A DNA stretch of 64,000 nt from Dysgonomonas mossii DSM 22836 (GCF_000213575.1 NZ_GL892013.1:1-64000), one strand, 5' to 3'; shown: positions 1-9,273, counted from the stretch's first letter. Notes: generated by a model not told the origin, from the sequence alone. Program-made: numbers and translations.

Positions 1-1
1 G

Positions 2-67
2 AAGGAACACAACACGGAAGGTAACAGAAAAATAACAATAACTCTGACAAGTAGATATATCCGGTAA
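2..67 (+). CDS. Possible 3' end of an upstream prophage gene (partial)
   Basis: Frame 2 is open from the window edge to a TAA at 65-67 and gives about 21 residues ending in TSRYIR. It lies just upstream of the tail-fibre gene on the same strand, where another tail gene would be expected. The stretch is too short to identify and could be chance. Confidence 0.3.
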   Translation, partial: KEHNTEGNRKITITLTSRYIR

Positions 68-108
68 TGTATTAACTCAAAATATAACATTTCAAAATAT
101 AACATAAT

Positions 109-3060
109 ATGGGAATCTTTGATAGTGGCTTTATAAAGGCTATAAATGCAACAAAACGATCAGTATTGCTGGATAAAGTAAGTTCGGTATCATCGGCTCT
201 TACGATCACATTAGAACCCGATAAAGGTTTAGTTCTTGAAGTTGGTGTAGATGGGGGTGCTAATGGTGATATAACTCTAAGTTTTACAGGTAAGGACTTA
301 AAAGGAACGCCAGGGTTTTTTATAACAAATTCCAGTTGGCTAATTGATAATCCTAGCGTAACGTATAATGCGTCAACAAACAAATTTTCACTTCCGGCAG
401 GTATATCAAGATTTGTAATGGCTACCAATATAGCCAACCAATGGCAAACGGTTAGTATTTCGGTAACATTTGCCGGCGCAACTTCTGCCAAACTATCTCT
501 ATTTGAGAGAAAGGTCGCTGATATATTATCGTCTACTGTTGAAATCACAAATCCAATCCTAACGACTGTTACATCAAGGGAGAAATACACCGTAAGTGTA
601 GATAGTAATTCTGTCACTCGAACACTAGGTGGTAATAAAAATTATAAAATTACTTGCCTATCTGCTACTGATACAGTTGATAATTATGTTTCTTTCATAC
701 CAAGATTAGCGGGTGGAGTATTTGATTTAGCGAGGATAATAAGTAATAATACCTCTCGTATAGATGCTTCGTCTTATGTGAAAGTCAGGTCAGGAGAAGT
801 TTATTATCTGAAGGGTTTTTCGGTTCAAGATATAATATTCAGGGGTGTTGGTACAGGAGTAGGATCTTTCATAGTAGAAGAAATAGATGTCATTCCTCTT
901 GATGGGAATAAATATACTTCAATCCTAAATACGTCAAATGCTGTAGGTGTATCGGGTATATATACCCGAAAGGAAACAGATAAGACTGTCATTATAGTTG
1001 TTGATACATATTTGGCATCAGGGTCACAGAGTGCAATCGTTATAACCCCTCGTGCGTCAACAGGAATCATCGAAACAGATGTAATCCCTCTTGGACGCAC
1101 AGGATTCACACAGACCACATCGGGCAGAAGTATATATGCCGTACGTGTTGTCGATCTTCTAGACAATGTACATATAGCGGGAATAGTGACAGGGACAGGC
1201 AGGCTTCATGTAAATGCCATAGGGATAGACAAAAGCATTGCAGATACTATATTGAAAGCTCCATTTTATGAGGATAAAGATATTGTAGTTTCAGAATATA
1301 AGAAATCCATATCCTATTTTACCCGCTTTGAAAATTGGGAGGCTTATATAGACGCATACACTCAGTTAAATATTGAGAAAGACGGAGTTTCGTTAGGTAA
1401 ACTAGCCCTGACATCTCTACCGGGGTGGAAATCAGGTGACATAATTGGAGCAATGGGTTTCATTCCTTATATGCAAGGTGGACCTCTATCTTCAGGATAT
1501 TCAAGGGAGACAAGCACTAGATTATGTATATTCACTCGTGATGGTAATATATATCATAACTATGCTGCTGCGGATGCTGATGATAAAACTGTGCACGGTG
1601 TTCTTGATTTTGACTTGGGAGCTATATACTATCCTGCGTATACAGGTACTACAGCTCTTACATCTGAACGTATTCCTAAATCATCACTAGCAGAAGTTAC
1701 AAATGAGTTGTTGCATCGTTATGAACCTGGATTACCTTCATGGAATTATTTGCAACATACAGATAATATAGGAGGTACAGGCTATGGGAATGGTGGGCTA
1801 CCGCCAGTACTTACAAAGAATGATGTAGTACATATCCGTTATGCTCCCGCACAGCCGTACGGAACGAATACACAATCATCTTCTAATCCGTATGCTCTTG
1901 GAGGGCATCTTTCTTCAGCTTTTTCTACACATCCTAAAATGACAGTATTTACACCATATGTCGGAGTGAATGCAAAACGTAATATAGTGTTGGGTACTAC
2001 TGATGGAGGTCGTACATGGTGCGTTTTGCATGAATTTGGTATCGGTCAAATGATGAGTGGATGGGGAAACAGTTTGAATCTACCATCAGGAAGCTACTCC
2101 AGTGGTGCGCTATCCGTTAGTATACGCGAATATAACCACCCATCTGAGGCAGATAAAGAGCCAGCTAATGCATTCAAATACAAAAGCCCTGTTGCTGTTA
2201 CTTCTATATCAACATCAGGCGGTAAGACTATTATAACTACATCGGGTGATTATGGAAGTGGTGGTATAACGAAAGGGTATATAGCATTTAAGAAAAATAG
2301 TCCCGGAGACTATGACTATCTTGCTAATACAGTATTAGATGGTGTATCAACAGATACAGATACTAATTCGGTAGGCAATGGTCGCTTCTATGCTGCTAGA
2401 TATATAGCTAACAACCAATTTGAATTATTGCAATGTATGGGCGGTGTAGATGAAAAGATAAAAGCCCACCACGTACATAGTAGCAATCTTATAAAAGATG
2501 GCGTAATAGTAGCAACAGGCGAACAATATCCTGACGGATGGATTTGTTATATTCCTATTCATCAGATAGATGATTTTGAGTCGTATGATATATGGAAACA
2601 CAAGATAAACCATCCGTATATCATAAGACTTAACTCAACTCAACACTCTTGCCAAAGAGCTGTAGGATGTATATTGAATGATGACGCTGACCAATCTTTC
2701 TATTTTTCATCAGACGAAGCGCATATTGACAGAGGCGATGTTACCATATCGGGTCGTACAAGTCTTTTTAAAAGAAATTCCGCAGGAATATTCAAGGGAA
2801 GATTGTCGGAGATAGACGATCTTTCTAAGGCTGTATGTGTGCTAGAAACAAATGAGTCGTCATTAGGATTTGAACGACAAAACGGCATATCAATATTTGT
2901 TGGAATGAGCAGATGTACATATTTGAATGCTTCTGATGCCGAAGACAAAAAGAGGTGGGTGAAGCTTAAACTGCTAATACGTAAATATGGCGGAGCATCA
3001 GATAAAAGTATATTCTTCACATCAACAGACGGTATTGTTTACAAGGTAGATAAAAAATAA
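109..3060 (+). CDS. Prophage 1 tail fibre/tail spike-like protein with an Asp-box motif
   Basis: A 983-residue protein without a signal peptide, rich in Ser, Thr, Gly and Asn and in alternating beta-strand-like sequence, as is usual for phage fibres. Around residue 630 it carries TTDGGRTW, which fits the Asp-box (BNR) motif S/T-x-D-x-G-x-T-W of sialidase-like propellers, so the middle of the protein may form a glycan-binding or glycan-cleaving propeller. The holin, endolysin and spanin genes follow directly, which is the normal place for the last tail gene of a temperate siphophage. The receptor and any enzymatic activity cannot be read from the sequence. The fibre role is an inference from position and composition; no close family was recognised. 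Confidence 0.6.
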   Translation: MGIFDSGFIKAINATKRSVLLDKVSSVSSALTITLEPDKGLVLEVGVDGGANGDITLSFTGKDLKGTPGFFITNSSWLIDNPSVTYNASTNKFSLPAGISRFVMATNIANQWQTVSISVTFAGATSAKLSLFERKVADILSSTVEITNPILTTVTSREKYTVSVDSNSVTRTLGGNKNYKITCLSATDTVDNYVSFIPRLAGGVFDLARIISNNTSRIDASSYVKVRSGEVYYLKGFSVQDIIFRGVGTGVGSFIVEEIDVIPLDGNKYTSILNTSNAVGVSGIYTRKETDKTVIIVVDTYLASGSQSAIVITPRASTGIIETDVIPLGRTGFTQTTSGRSIYAVRVVDLLDNVHIAGIVTGTGRLHVNAIGIDKSIADTILKAPFYEDKDIVVSEYKKSISYFTRFENWEAYIDAYTQLNIEKDGVSLGKLALTSLPGWKSGDIIGAMGFIPYMQGGPLSSGYSRETSTRLCIFTRDGNIYHNYAAADADDKTVHGVLDFDLGAIYYPAYTGTTALTSERIPKSSLAEVTNELLHRYEPGLPSWNYLQHTDNIGGTGYGNGGLPPVLTKNDVVHIRYAPAQPYGTNTQSSSNPYALGGHLSSAFSTHPKMTVFTPYVGVNAKRNIVLGTTDGGRTWCVLHEFGIGQMMSGWGNSLNLPSGSYSSGALSVSIREYNHPSEADKEPANAFKYKSPVAVTSISTSGGKTIITTSGDYGSGGITKGYIAFKKNSPGDYDYLANTVLDGVSTDTDTNSVGNGRFYAARYIANNQFELLQCMGGVDEKIKAHHVHSSNLIKDGVIVATGEQYPDGWICYIPIHQIDDFESYDIWKHKINHPYIIRLNSTQHSCQRAVGCILNDDADQSFYFSSDEAHIDRGDVTISGRTSLFKRNSAGIFKGRLSEIDDLSKAVCVLETNESSLGFERQNGISIFVGMSRCTYLNASDAEDKKRWVKLKLLIRKYGGASDKSIFFTSTDGIVYKVDKK

Positions 3061-3114
3061 TTTATAATTAAAAATATTATGGGAGAAATAAGACCATACT
3101 AAAAACTAAACAAA

Positions 3115-3618
3115 ATGAATGAACTACTAAACAGAGCATTATCTCAATCATTTAAGATAATGCAGCACATAGGAAAACTATTTGATTCCGTTTACGGATA
3201 TTTATTGTTTTGCATATCACTGGTTACAAGTTTTATGGCTGGTGAAAAAAAAGCTATAACAATAGTATTGTTAGCAATATTCGCTGATCTTATATTTGGA
3301 ATATGGACTTCTATAAAACAGAAGAAGTTTGCCACGTCTCAGCTAATACAAGATACATTTATAAAACTAACTGTGTATGGTATTCCTTTGTTGCTTATAG
3401 GTCTTTCAGGACAAATGTTTAGTGAGTGGGGTATTGCTTTCTATGTTGGATGTGCTATAGCTGTTGCTTGCGAATTGTGGAGTATCTCTGCACATCTATT
3501 AATAATAGCACCTAAATTACCTTTTGTTAAGTTGCTAAGGTTTCAGCTACAAGATGAGATAAAGAGCAAAACAGGTAAAGATATAGAGGAATTAACGCAA
3601 AAAGAAGATAATAAATAA
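3115..3618 (+). CDS. Phage holin family protein (prophage 1)
   Basis: A 167-residue membrane protein with hydrophobic segments at roughly residues 27-45, 47-66, 87-105 and 107-130, and a charged C-terminal tail rich in Lys and Glu. The segment AITIVLLAIFADLIFGIW followed by a short basic loop resembles toxin-secretion/phage lysis holins. It lies 54 bp after the tail fibre and 14 bp before the endolysin gene, so it is read as the pore former that releases or triggers the endolysin. The second phage region has a functional counterpart (45003-45437) with little obvious sequence similarity. Confidence 0.75.
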   Translation: MNELLNRALSQSFKIMQHIGKLFDSVYGYLLFCISLVTSFMAGEKKAITIVLLAIFADLIFGIWTSIKQKKFATSQLIQDTFIKLTVYGIPLLLIGLSGQMFSEWGIAFYVGCAIAVACELWSISAHLLIIAPKLPFVKLLRFQLQDEIKSKTGKDIEELTQKEDNK

Positions 3619-3632
3619 TACATCGCATTGAT

Positions 3633-4154
3633 ATGGCTAATATAAATAAACTAATTCCGATAATATTAAAATGGGAAGGCGGTTTTGTAAACGATCCCGA
3701 CGATTTAGGCGGTGCCACAAATAAAGGTATAACGATAGGTACCTATGAGTACTATTGTAAACTTAAAGGCTATCCTAGACCGACCGTGGAGCGTCTAAAG
3801 AATATATCTGACGAACAATGGAAAGATATACTTAAAACCCTGTATTGGGATAAGTGGCAGGCTGATAATATAAATAATCAGTCAATAGCGAATATTCTTG
3901 TTGATTGGGTTTGGGCATCTGGAGGATATGGTATTAAGCTACCTCAAAAAATACTAAACGTTCAAATAGATGGTGTTGTTGGCAATAAAACATTGCAAGC
4001 ACTAAATAATTATCCGAATCAAAAAGAACTATTCGACAAGATAAAGCAAGAGCGCATCGATTATATTGATCGGATTATTGCGAGTAGACCGGCCAATAAG
4101 AAATTCCGCAATGGTTGGCTAAATAGGATTAATGATTTTAAATATACGCCATGA
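3633..4154 (+). CDS. GH108 endolysin (N-acetylmuramidase) of prophage 1
   Basis: A 173-residue glycosyl hydrolase 108 protein that should cleave the glycan backbone of peptidoglycan. The N-terminal half contains the family signature LKWEGGFVNDPDDLGGATNK, in which Glu15 of WEGG is the expected catalytic acid. The C-terminal part contains the peptidoglycan-binding-3-type stretch GVVGNKTLQALN. There is no signal peptide, so export depends on the upstream holin. It overlaps the next gene by 4 bp (ATGA). The endolysin at 45424-45945 is a clear paralogue, aligning end to end with the same motifs and roughly two thirds identity by eye. Confidence 0.93.
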   Translation: MANINKLIPIILKWEGGFVNDPDDLGGATNKGITIGTYEYYCKLKGYPRPTVERLKNISDEQWKDILKTLYWDKWQADNINNQSIANILVDWVWASGGYGIKLPQKILNVQIDGVVGNKTLQALNNYPNQKELFDKIKQERIDYIDRIIASRPANKKFRNGWLNRINDFKYTP

Positions 4155-4603
4155 AAAAAGCAACAAAAATACAGATAATATGTATAGTCGTTTTATTGAT
4201 TGTTTTGTGGCTGTTTACGAGTTGCAAGAGCAAAACGGTATATGTGCCTGTTGAGACTATAAAAACAGAGTACAAAGAACGCCTGCGTGTCGATTCGATA
4301 TATAAATACGATTCTATATTTCAGGATCGATATATGAAGGGTGACACAGTATTCTTTACCAAAGAAAAGTATAAATATTTGTACCGAGATAAACTAAGAG
4401 TAGATACTGTCAGTAGAGATAGTATCGTTCAAGTTCCATATCCTGTAAAAGGAGATACCGTTTACATAAATAGGCTTAATTGGTATCAAGAAGCTTGTAT
4501 TTGGTTTACCTCTCTAGTGTTAGTTGCTTTGGCTCTTTATTTAGGGATAAAATACAGAGGCGTTATATTCTCATTCTTTAGAAAGTTAATATTTAAGATA
4601 TAG
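4151..4603 (+). CDS. Unimolecular spanin-like lysis lipoprotein (prophage 1)
   Basis: A 150-residue protein with an N-terminal hydrophobic segment ending in a lipobox-like FTSC (Cys25), about 85 residues of polar, probably periplasmic sequence rich in Lys, Arg, Asp, Val and Tyr, and a C-terminal membrane segment (about residues 118-138) with a short basic tail. An outer-membrane lipoprotein anchor joined to a C-terminal inner-membrane helix is the topology of unimolecular spanins such as T1 gp11, which fuse inner and outer membranes at the end of lysis. Its place directly after holin and endolysin supports this. The motif SCKSKTVYVPVE recurs in the paralogue at 45942-46355. The family assignment is inferred from topology and context, not from recognised homology. 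Confidence 0.6.
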   Translation: MKKATKIQIICIVVLLIVLWLFTSCKSKTVYVPVETIKTEYKERLRVDSIYKYDSIFQDRYMKGDTVFFTKEKYKYLYRDKLRVDTVSRDSIVQVPYPVKGDTVYINRLNWYQEACIWFTSLVLVALALYLGIKYRGVIFSFFRKLIFKI

Positions 4604-4641
4604 TGTTTTTCATATAGGTATTAGATTTAAGGTTAACTCGG

Positions 4642-4674
4642 AACCGCTTGTCTGTGAAGATAGGCGGTTTATTT
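4642..4674 (+). terminator. Intrinsic terminator after the prophage 1 lysis genes
   Basis: AACCGC and GCGGTT pair, extended by wobble pairs around a GTGA loop, and a T-rich stretch follows. It lies 39 bp after the spanin-like gene and separates the late operon from the convergent integrase gene. Confidence 0.65.
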
Positions 4675-4708
4675 CACAATAGCTTCTTCATGTCGTCAAT
4701 TACTTTCT

Positions 4709-6007
4709 TTAATCCATAGATCTATTAACCGCATTTATTTGTAGCTGTTCCGGTCTTCTTCTATATCTATCAAATGCTTTTGAGTTTTCGGAATGCCCGG
4801 ACATTGAGGCTACAACATGTATAGGTTCTCCGGCTTGACATAGTATATCTACAAACGTACGGCGTGCAAGATGGGAAGATGCTAATTCGTAAAGCTTTTT
4901 GTATTCTTCTATTTTTTTTTCTCGATTATATAATACTACAATCCTATTTAATTTCGCTTCTTCGAAAACTATTTTTAATGATGAGTTGTATTCTACTGAG
5001 TTCATAAAAGGCATTAGCAAATCACCTCGTGAATGTCCTTTATATTTATTAATAATATCCATTGCTCTTTTTGATAATGGTACAATTACCTTCATCATAT
5101 TACCATCTATCTTTTTAGGGAAATAGATCAATTTGTTATCTTGAATATTAGAATATGTTAGCCTAAGAAAATCACCGACCCTACATCCTAAAGATGCCTG
5201 CAAACAAAACATATCTTTAATTACTTCTTTATGTCTATTGCTAGGGTTATAGTAATATAGTTTTGTTAGCTCGTCTCTTGTCATACATATAGGCTCTTGA
5301 TATGTCTCTATCCCGATGTCCTTTGAAAATATAATATCATCAAAAGGATTATGATCTATTATCTTTAGTCTATTTTTACAATAATTGAAAAATGCTTTTA
5401 TTCTTTTACTTATAATAACAAGTGTATTTTCAGATATATTTGATTTTGAAATTAAGAAATTCCTAAATTTCAGCACATCAAAATTATCAAAATTTATTTT
5501 ACCGTTATTTTCGTCTATATAATTAGCAATTCTCTTTCTATCGCTTTTGTACTGCTTCTTCCTGCTATCTGATACATTAGACTCTATATAATATTTATCG
5601 TATGCTTCTAAAATCGATAATTTGGGAAATTCAATGTCTTCTTTATATTCTCCTAGTTCTATTTGTAGATATTTTTTTAATTCTTTTTTATCTATTGGCA
5701 AATCTTGATCTTTATAATATCGGTCAAATACTGTTTGTACGGCAAGTGCTAGTTTCTTTAATCTATTATTTATTCTTGTAGATGAATCGCCCGATTTATT
5801 AAATGTATTCTTTTTTGCTTGTTGTATGTATACAGTTTCTCCAGATAATTCTGTTTTTTCTTTTATAAAGTTCTTTGGATATATTCTGTATCCGGAGTAA
5901 TAAAAATTTTCTATACCATCTATAGTATATACTAAGAATATTTGTTTTTCATCACTTTGCTTTCCTGATGAAATTAAGCTAAATCTTATCTTTATTTTAG
6001 AAGCCAT
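4709..6007 (-). CDS. Tyrosine recombinase/phage integrase (prophage 1)
   Basis: A 432-residue Bacteroidetes-type integrase that should catalyse site-specific insertion and excision of prophage 1. Residues 1-100 look like the arm-binding domain, about 125-225 like the SAM-like core-binding domain, and 240-430 form the catalytic domain. Visible catalytic residues are Arg276 (GCRVGD), His379 and Arg382 (HLARR), His405 (SGHSE) and nucleophile Tyr414 (FDRYRR). The gene is convergent with the late operon, so the prophage right end should lie within the next few hundred bases. No tRNA or repeated att core was recognised there, and the left end is outside the window. Confidence 0.95.
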   Translation of the reverse strand: MASKIKIRFSLISSGKQSDEKQIFLVYTIDGIENFYYSGYRIYPKNFIKEKTELSGETVYIQQAKKNTFNKSGDSSTRINNRLKKLALAVQTVFDRYYKDQDLPIDKKELKKYLQIELGEYKEDIEFPKLSILEAYDKYYIESNVSDSRKKQYKSDRKRIANYIDENNGKINFDNFDVLKFRNFLISKSNISENTLVIISKRIKAFFNYCKNRLKIIDHNPFDDIIFSKDIGIETYQEPICMTRDELTKLYYYNPSNRHKEVIKDMFCLQASLGCRVGDFLRLTYSNIQDNKLIYFPKKIDGNMMKVIVPLSKRAMDIINKYKGHSRGDLLMPFMNSVEYNSSLKIVFEEAKLNRIVVLYNREKKIEEYKKLYELASSHLARRTFVDILCQAGEPIHVVASMSGHSENSKAFDRYRRRPEQLQINAVNRSMD

Positions 6008-6292
6008 AATTATAAGCCTAAGTACCTATCAAAAGTACTTAGAAAATATGTATTAACCAAAAGCAACTATAAAACATCAATAAAAACCAAAAATGCTGTT
6101 TAGTTATTATTTTATAATATATTGCAGTTGTTGTTTAGTGTAATATGTTTATTTATAACAATATATGAATATGCAATTATGTTCCCGCCAGGGTCACAAA
6201 GAGGAAAAATGCAATCCCCGTAAAAGCAGATACTTTTATGGGGATTGGTGTTATATGTACTTATTATATTGCAGAGGGTTTGTATTAGCCTC
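6008..6292. other. AT-rich gap expected to hold the right attachment site of prophage 1
   Basis: No gene is visible. The stretch includes the integrase promoter region and should include attR. Without the left end in the window a core repeat cannot be assigned. A strong hairpin lies at 6213-6246. Confidence 0.4.
6213..6246 (-). terminator. Terminator closing the leftward Rhs-immunity transcript
   Basis: A 14-bp stem (AATCCCCGTAAAAG with CTTTTATGGGGATT, one wobble pair) around a 6-base loop. Read on the minus strand it is followed by a T-rich tract, and it lies downstream of the leftward genes starting at 6520. Confidence 0.65.
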
Positions 6293-6520
6293 TTATTTTT
6301 TCTTATACTGTTTCTTTATTTGCTCTACATGTTGCATATAATTTTTCCAGTCTGACTCATTGCGCCAAATCCATTTATTTTCTTTTAGCCAATTGTCAGA
6401 AGAGGGGAGAGAGTCGGCTGGCGTAAAATGTAGAGGGGAGCCTTCTCTCCATGGACTTTCCATAGATTGACTATAATATTTATAATAAGTATATATGCTA
6501 ATATTTTCATTAATATCCAC
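6293..6520 (-). pseudogene. Duplicated 3' fragment of the Rhs-associated lipoprotein gene
   Basis: The C-terminal 61 residues, from YYSQSMESPW onward, match the C-terminus of the protein at 9301-9957. At DNA level about 190 bp (6293-6480) match 9301-9488 with only a few differences. The upstream 14 residues are unrelated, and neither a signal peptide nor the N-terminal two thirds is present. It is best read as a leftover of a duplication or recombination that inserted toxin/immunity cassettes between two copies of this 3' end. It probably makes no functional protein. Confidence 0.7.
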
Positions 6521-6649
6521 ATTTTCTTTATTGAAATAATTTCACTGGGTGAAGAATACTTTGGTTCAGAGGTTTCGTATGATCAGTAAAATCTATTTGT
6601 TATTTAGGGCTCATAGCAACACTCCTCATGTTATCGTCTACAATATTTA

Positions 6650-7054
6650 TTATTTACTTTTAAATTTCTCATGCTTATTTATGACTTCCTTTAATAAGAG
6701 AGTTAAGATAGGTTCCTCACTTATCGGGAAGATTACTTCAAACTGATGCTCTTCATCATCTTTCCAAACTGTAATAGCATCAAATAAAACGTCCACATAT
6801 ATTTTATATAGCTCCACTCCAATAGCGAGAGAATAATCATGAACCAATATTATCCGTTTTTCCTCTATCCAACTAAAATCACACAAACAATCGTAAACGG
6901 CATTCCAATTAAAACCGAAGTAATCAGGAAATTCCAACTTTTTATATAATTCAGTAAATAATTGCTCTTCGTCTTTAATAGTACCAATATGAGCAATAAA
7001 AGCATTTGCATTTATATGCAATTTAGGTTTTTCAACATATTTAAATATATTCAT
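6650..7054 (-). CDS. Barstar family immunity protein
   Basis: A 134-residue cytoplasmic protein with the barstar signature around FPDYFGFNWNAVYDCL, corresponding to the barstar helix and loop that plug the active site of barnase. It starts 12 bp after the stop of the barnase-like tip gene on the same strand, the usual toxin-then-immunity order. It should bind and inactivate the ribonuclease module at 7067-7969 and protect the producer and its kin. The pairing rests on adjacency and on matching families on both sides. Confidence 0.9.
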   Translation of the reverse strand: MNIFKYVEKPKLHINANAFIAHIGTIKDEEQLFTELYKKLEFPDYFGFNWNAVYDCLCDFSWIEEKRIILVHDYSLAIGVELYKIYVDVLFDAITVWKDDEEHQFEVIFPISEEPILTLLLKEVINKHEKFKSK

Positions 7055-7066
7055 AATTCTAATATT

Positions 7067-7969
7067 TTATTTTATTTGAATAAATGTTCTATAATGATCG
7101 GGAGTAAACCAAAAATTCGTTCCATTCGTTACTATACGCAGAGGTCCAACACCTCTCATTCCTGGAGTTGGAGGTACTACATATTCTTTATAAGTACCAA
7201 GAGGTCGATCTGGCAATAAAGGCTTCGTCTGGTTTCTGGGTATTCGGTTTTCAAAAACAGAACCATCATTTCTGTGGGGGTACGTTTCCCCAGATTGTAT
7301 TCTATCCATAGTTGGTTTCATGTCATATGTAGAACCGTCTTCTGTTGTTACAAAACGAGTATTGATATTGGGTAGAGGCTCATTGCTATATTCTCCTGTC
7401 CATAAATTTTTGCCCTCTCCCCAATTTTTATACATCTGTCCTCCAGCGCCATAGGCGAATCCAGTTCCAAAGCCTAAGGCTGCACCTTTCCACATACCAT
7501 CTATAGCACCGTCCCACTCTCCTGTGGTCGCGTATCCCATGCCTCCCCCTACTGTGACACCAGTTATTGCACCAGTAGTTCCATATGTCAGACCTTTCTG
7601 TAATACTTCATTAGTTACATTTCTAAATAAGCTTTCTACATACGGCGTAATAGCTCCTGAAAATTGGTATGCTAAAAATGCTGATATTCCTCCTACAATG
7701 GTGGACGTTCCTACTTCCCACCAATCAATAAACCCATTCGCACTGTATTGAGATATAGCAGAATTCGATCCCGCAGTAAAAGCTGCTCCCGAGATTATAC
7801 CGATAGGTTTTCCGGTTGCAATAAGAGCCCCTCCTACTGCACCAGCCCCAAAATATTTGAGCCCCTCCATATTAAATTTAAAACCATTAAATCCCCAATT
7901 TATGATTCCTCCAGCTACAGCTCCAATGACGTATTGCCAAAACTCCCCATTCGGATCGGTAAACCTCAA
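7067..7969 (-). CDS. Displaced Rhs toxin tip with a C-terminal barnase-like ribonuclease domain
   Basis: A 300-residue fragment that begins with RFTDPNGEFW, the conserved junction at the end of an Rhs core, and so lacks the core itself. Residues 10-180 are Gly/Ala-rich hydrophobic segments typical of Rhs tips. The last 45 residues match the barnase active-site order: Glu262 (TYKEYV), Arg278 (PLRIV) and His292 (PDHYRTF), equivalent to barnase Glu73, Arg87 and His102. The first 32 bp (7941-7972) are identical to 10874-10905 in the intact Rhs gene, which would allow this tip to recombine onto the core. It probably has no delivery of its own unless recombined. The first Met is an artefact of the junction. 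Confidence 0.8.
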   Translation of the reverse strand: MRFTDPNGEFWQYVIGAVAGGIINWGFNGFKFNMEGLKYFGAGAVGGALIATGKPIGIISGAAFTAGSNSAISQYSANGFIDWWEVGTSTIVGGISAFLAYQFSGAITPYVESLFRNVTNEVLQKGLTYGTTGAITGVTVGGGMGYATTGEWDGAIDGMWKGAALGFGTGFAYGAGGQMYKNWGEGKNLWTGEYSNEPLPNINTRFVTTEDGSTYDMKPTMDRIQSGETYPHRNDGSVFENRIPRNQTKPLLPDRPLGTYKEYVVPPTPGMRGVGPLRIVTNGTNFWFTPDHYRTFIQIK

Positions 7970-7998
7970 CGGATAACTAAATATTCTTTATTCTATTT

Positions 7999-8343
7999 TT
8001 ATTTGCTTATATTTTTCTGTTTTTCAAACCATGATTCTGTGACTTTAAGAATATTGTTTTTATTTTTTAATAAGCTATCTGTTAACTGTCTATATTCATT
8101 TCCGAAAAGATATATAGTATCATTATCTAATGATATCTTTAAGTAGGTATTGATATTAGTCCTATTATTTATTACTATATCAAAAATATTCAGAGAATCA
8201 GGTTTCAATATTGGAGACTTTATTCCCATATTTTCAACTTGAAAATATAGTATCTTGTCTGTATCATTTCTTAAATAAAAGGTTGTTTTTGTCACACAAC
8301 CGGAAAACAATAATGTTAGTATAAAAATATAGATTAATCTCAT
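7999..8343 (-). CDS. Small lipoprotein, candidate immunity protein for the HEGTH tip
   Basis: About 114 residues with a signal peptide ending in the lipobox LFSGC, then a small domain (FYLRNDTDKILYFQVENMG) that may be a beta-sandwich. It starts 18 bp after the tip ORF at 8362-9273 on the same strand, the position an immunity gene takes in Rhs arrays. A lipoprotein immunity protein would imply that the toxin acts in the periplasm or at the envelope. The immunity role is inferred from position; no family was recognised. An alternative ATG lies one codon upstream (8346). Confidence 0.55.
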   Translation of the reverse strand: MRLIYIFILTLLFSGCVTKTTFYLRNDTDKILYFQVENMGIKSPILKPDSLNIFDIVINNRTNINTYLKISLDNDTIYLFGNEYRQLTDSLLKNKNNILKVTESWFEKQKNISK

Positions 8344-8361
8344 CACATAATTAATTAAAAA

Positions 8362-9273
8362 TTACCAACTCCATATTCCTCTTCCATATTGAATCTTAGT
8401 AGCTACATCCTCATAGTTTCCAGGCAAATATCTCCCATTATATAATGGACTTGTACTTTTAAAGTGTCTGATTGAATTTATATAATCTTTAGCAATAGTT
8501 CCATAAAAACGAGCAAAGCCATCTCTTTGTTGTTGTCTCCAATGAGTGCCTTCATGATTATACAAAGCAGTTCCATCTGTTTCAGCTATATTAGCCCATG
8601 ATGTACGTCCCCAAGAAATACCTACATTCTCTGGTGCTAAAAAAGAAGCGATACCTCCATTTCTATAAACAGGTTTAGATCCTTTGTTACCGAAAACAGC
8701 TAGATCATCATAATACTTCCCTGTCCCAAAGATTATATTAGTTGCAAGTGTTGTAGATGCTCCATTCATTGCACCACCTAAAACTTTTTGCCAGATTGCA
8801 CTGCCTTTTTCATTCATTATTGTAACATCTGTTAATCCAGCAGCAAACCCTGAAACTGCTCCTCTGCCTACATTTATTCCAACCTCTGTAGCTAAATTCC
8901 TAAACCATCCTCCTTGTACTGCATTATAATTGGGCAAGAAAGATGAAACTAAGCCTCCAGCAATCATTCCGGGAATAGCTTTTATGGATAAATCATTTCC
9001 GAAAATAGCATTAGTTGCAACATTTCCTCCTGTCTGACTTAGGATATTATACCCTAAACTATTGGCAAAAGTGCCTCCAATACTGGATAAGCCTCCTCCG
9101 ATCATACCTCCTATAGCTCCCATACCCACAGATTGCCAAAATGAACTGGAATTCCAACTGCCTGTTATAGTTGCAGATAATCCATAAGAGACAGCACTTG
9201 TTCCAGCACCAATAACAGCACCCCAACACATCGCATCTAAAACAGTTTCTAAATATATCCGACATTGCGTCAA
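8362..9273 (-). CDS. Displaced Rhs-type toxin tip with an HEGTH metallopeptidase-like motif
   Basis: An approximately 303-residue frame whose first 180 residues are Gly/Ala-rich hydrophobic segments, as in the other Rhs tips. Near the C-terminus lies YNHEGTHWRQQQ (His240, Glu241, His244), an HExxH zinc-peptidase-like motif, with a possible third ligand in the later stretch PGNYEDVA. The frame opens with TTG at 9273 and is open without a start codon back to the stop codon of the preceding lipoprotein gene (9301-9303). ATG at 9231 is the first standard start. This fits an orphan tip that must be recombined onto an Rhs core to be made. Its size (about 300 residues) matches the other two tips. 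Confidence 0.65.
   Translation of the reverse strand: MTQCRIYLETVLDAMCWGAVIGAGTSAVSYGLSATITGSWNSSSFWQSVGMGAIGGMIGGGLSSIGGTFANSLGYNILSQTGGNVATNAIFGNDLSIKAIPGMIAGGLVSSFLPNYNAVQGGWFRNLATEVGINVGRGAVSGFAAGLTDVTIMNEKGSAIWQKVLGGAMNGASTTLATNIIFGTGKYYDDLAVFGNKGSKPVYRNGGIASFLAPENVGISWGRTSWANIAETDGTALYNHEGTHWRQQQRDGFARFYGTIAKDYINSIRHFKSTSPLYNGRYLPGNYEDVATKIQYGRGIWSW

Noticed and set aside
6549-6746. Short plus-strand frame opposite the barstar 3' end
   Set aside because: Overlaps intergenic DNA and the barstar gene on the other strand; no recognisable protein features.
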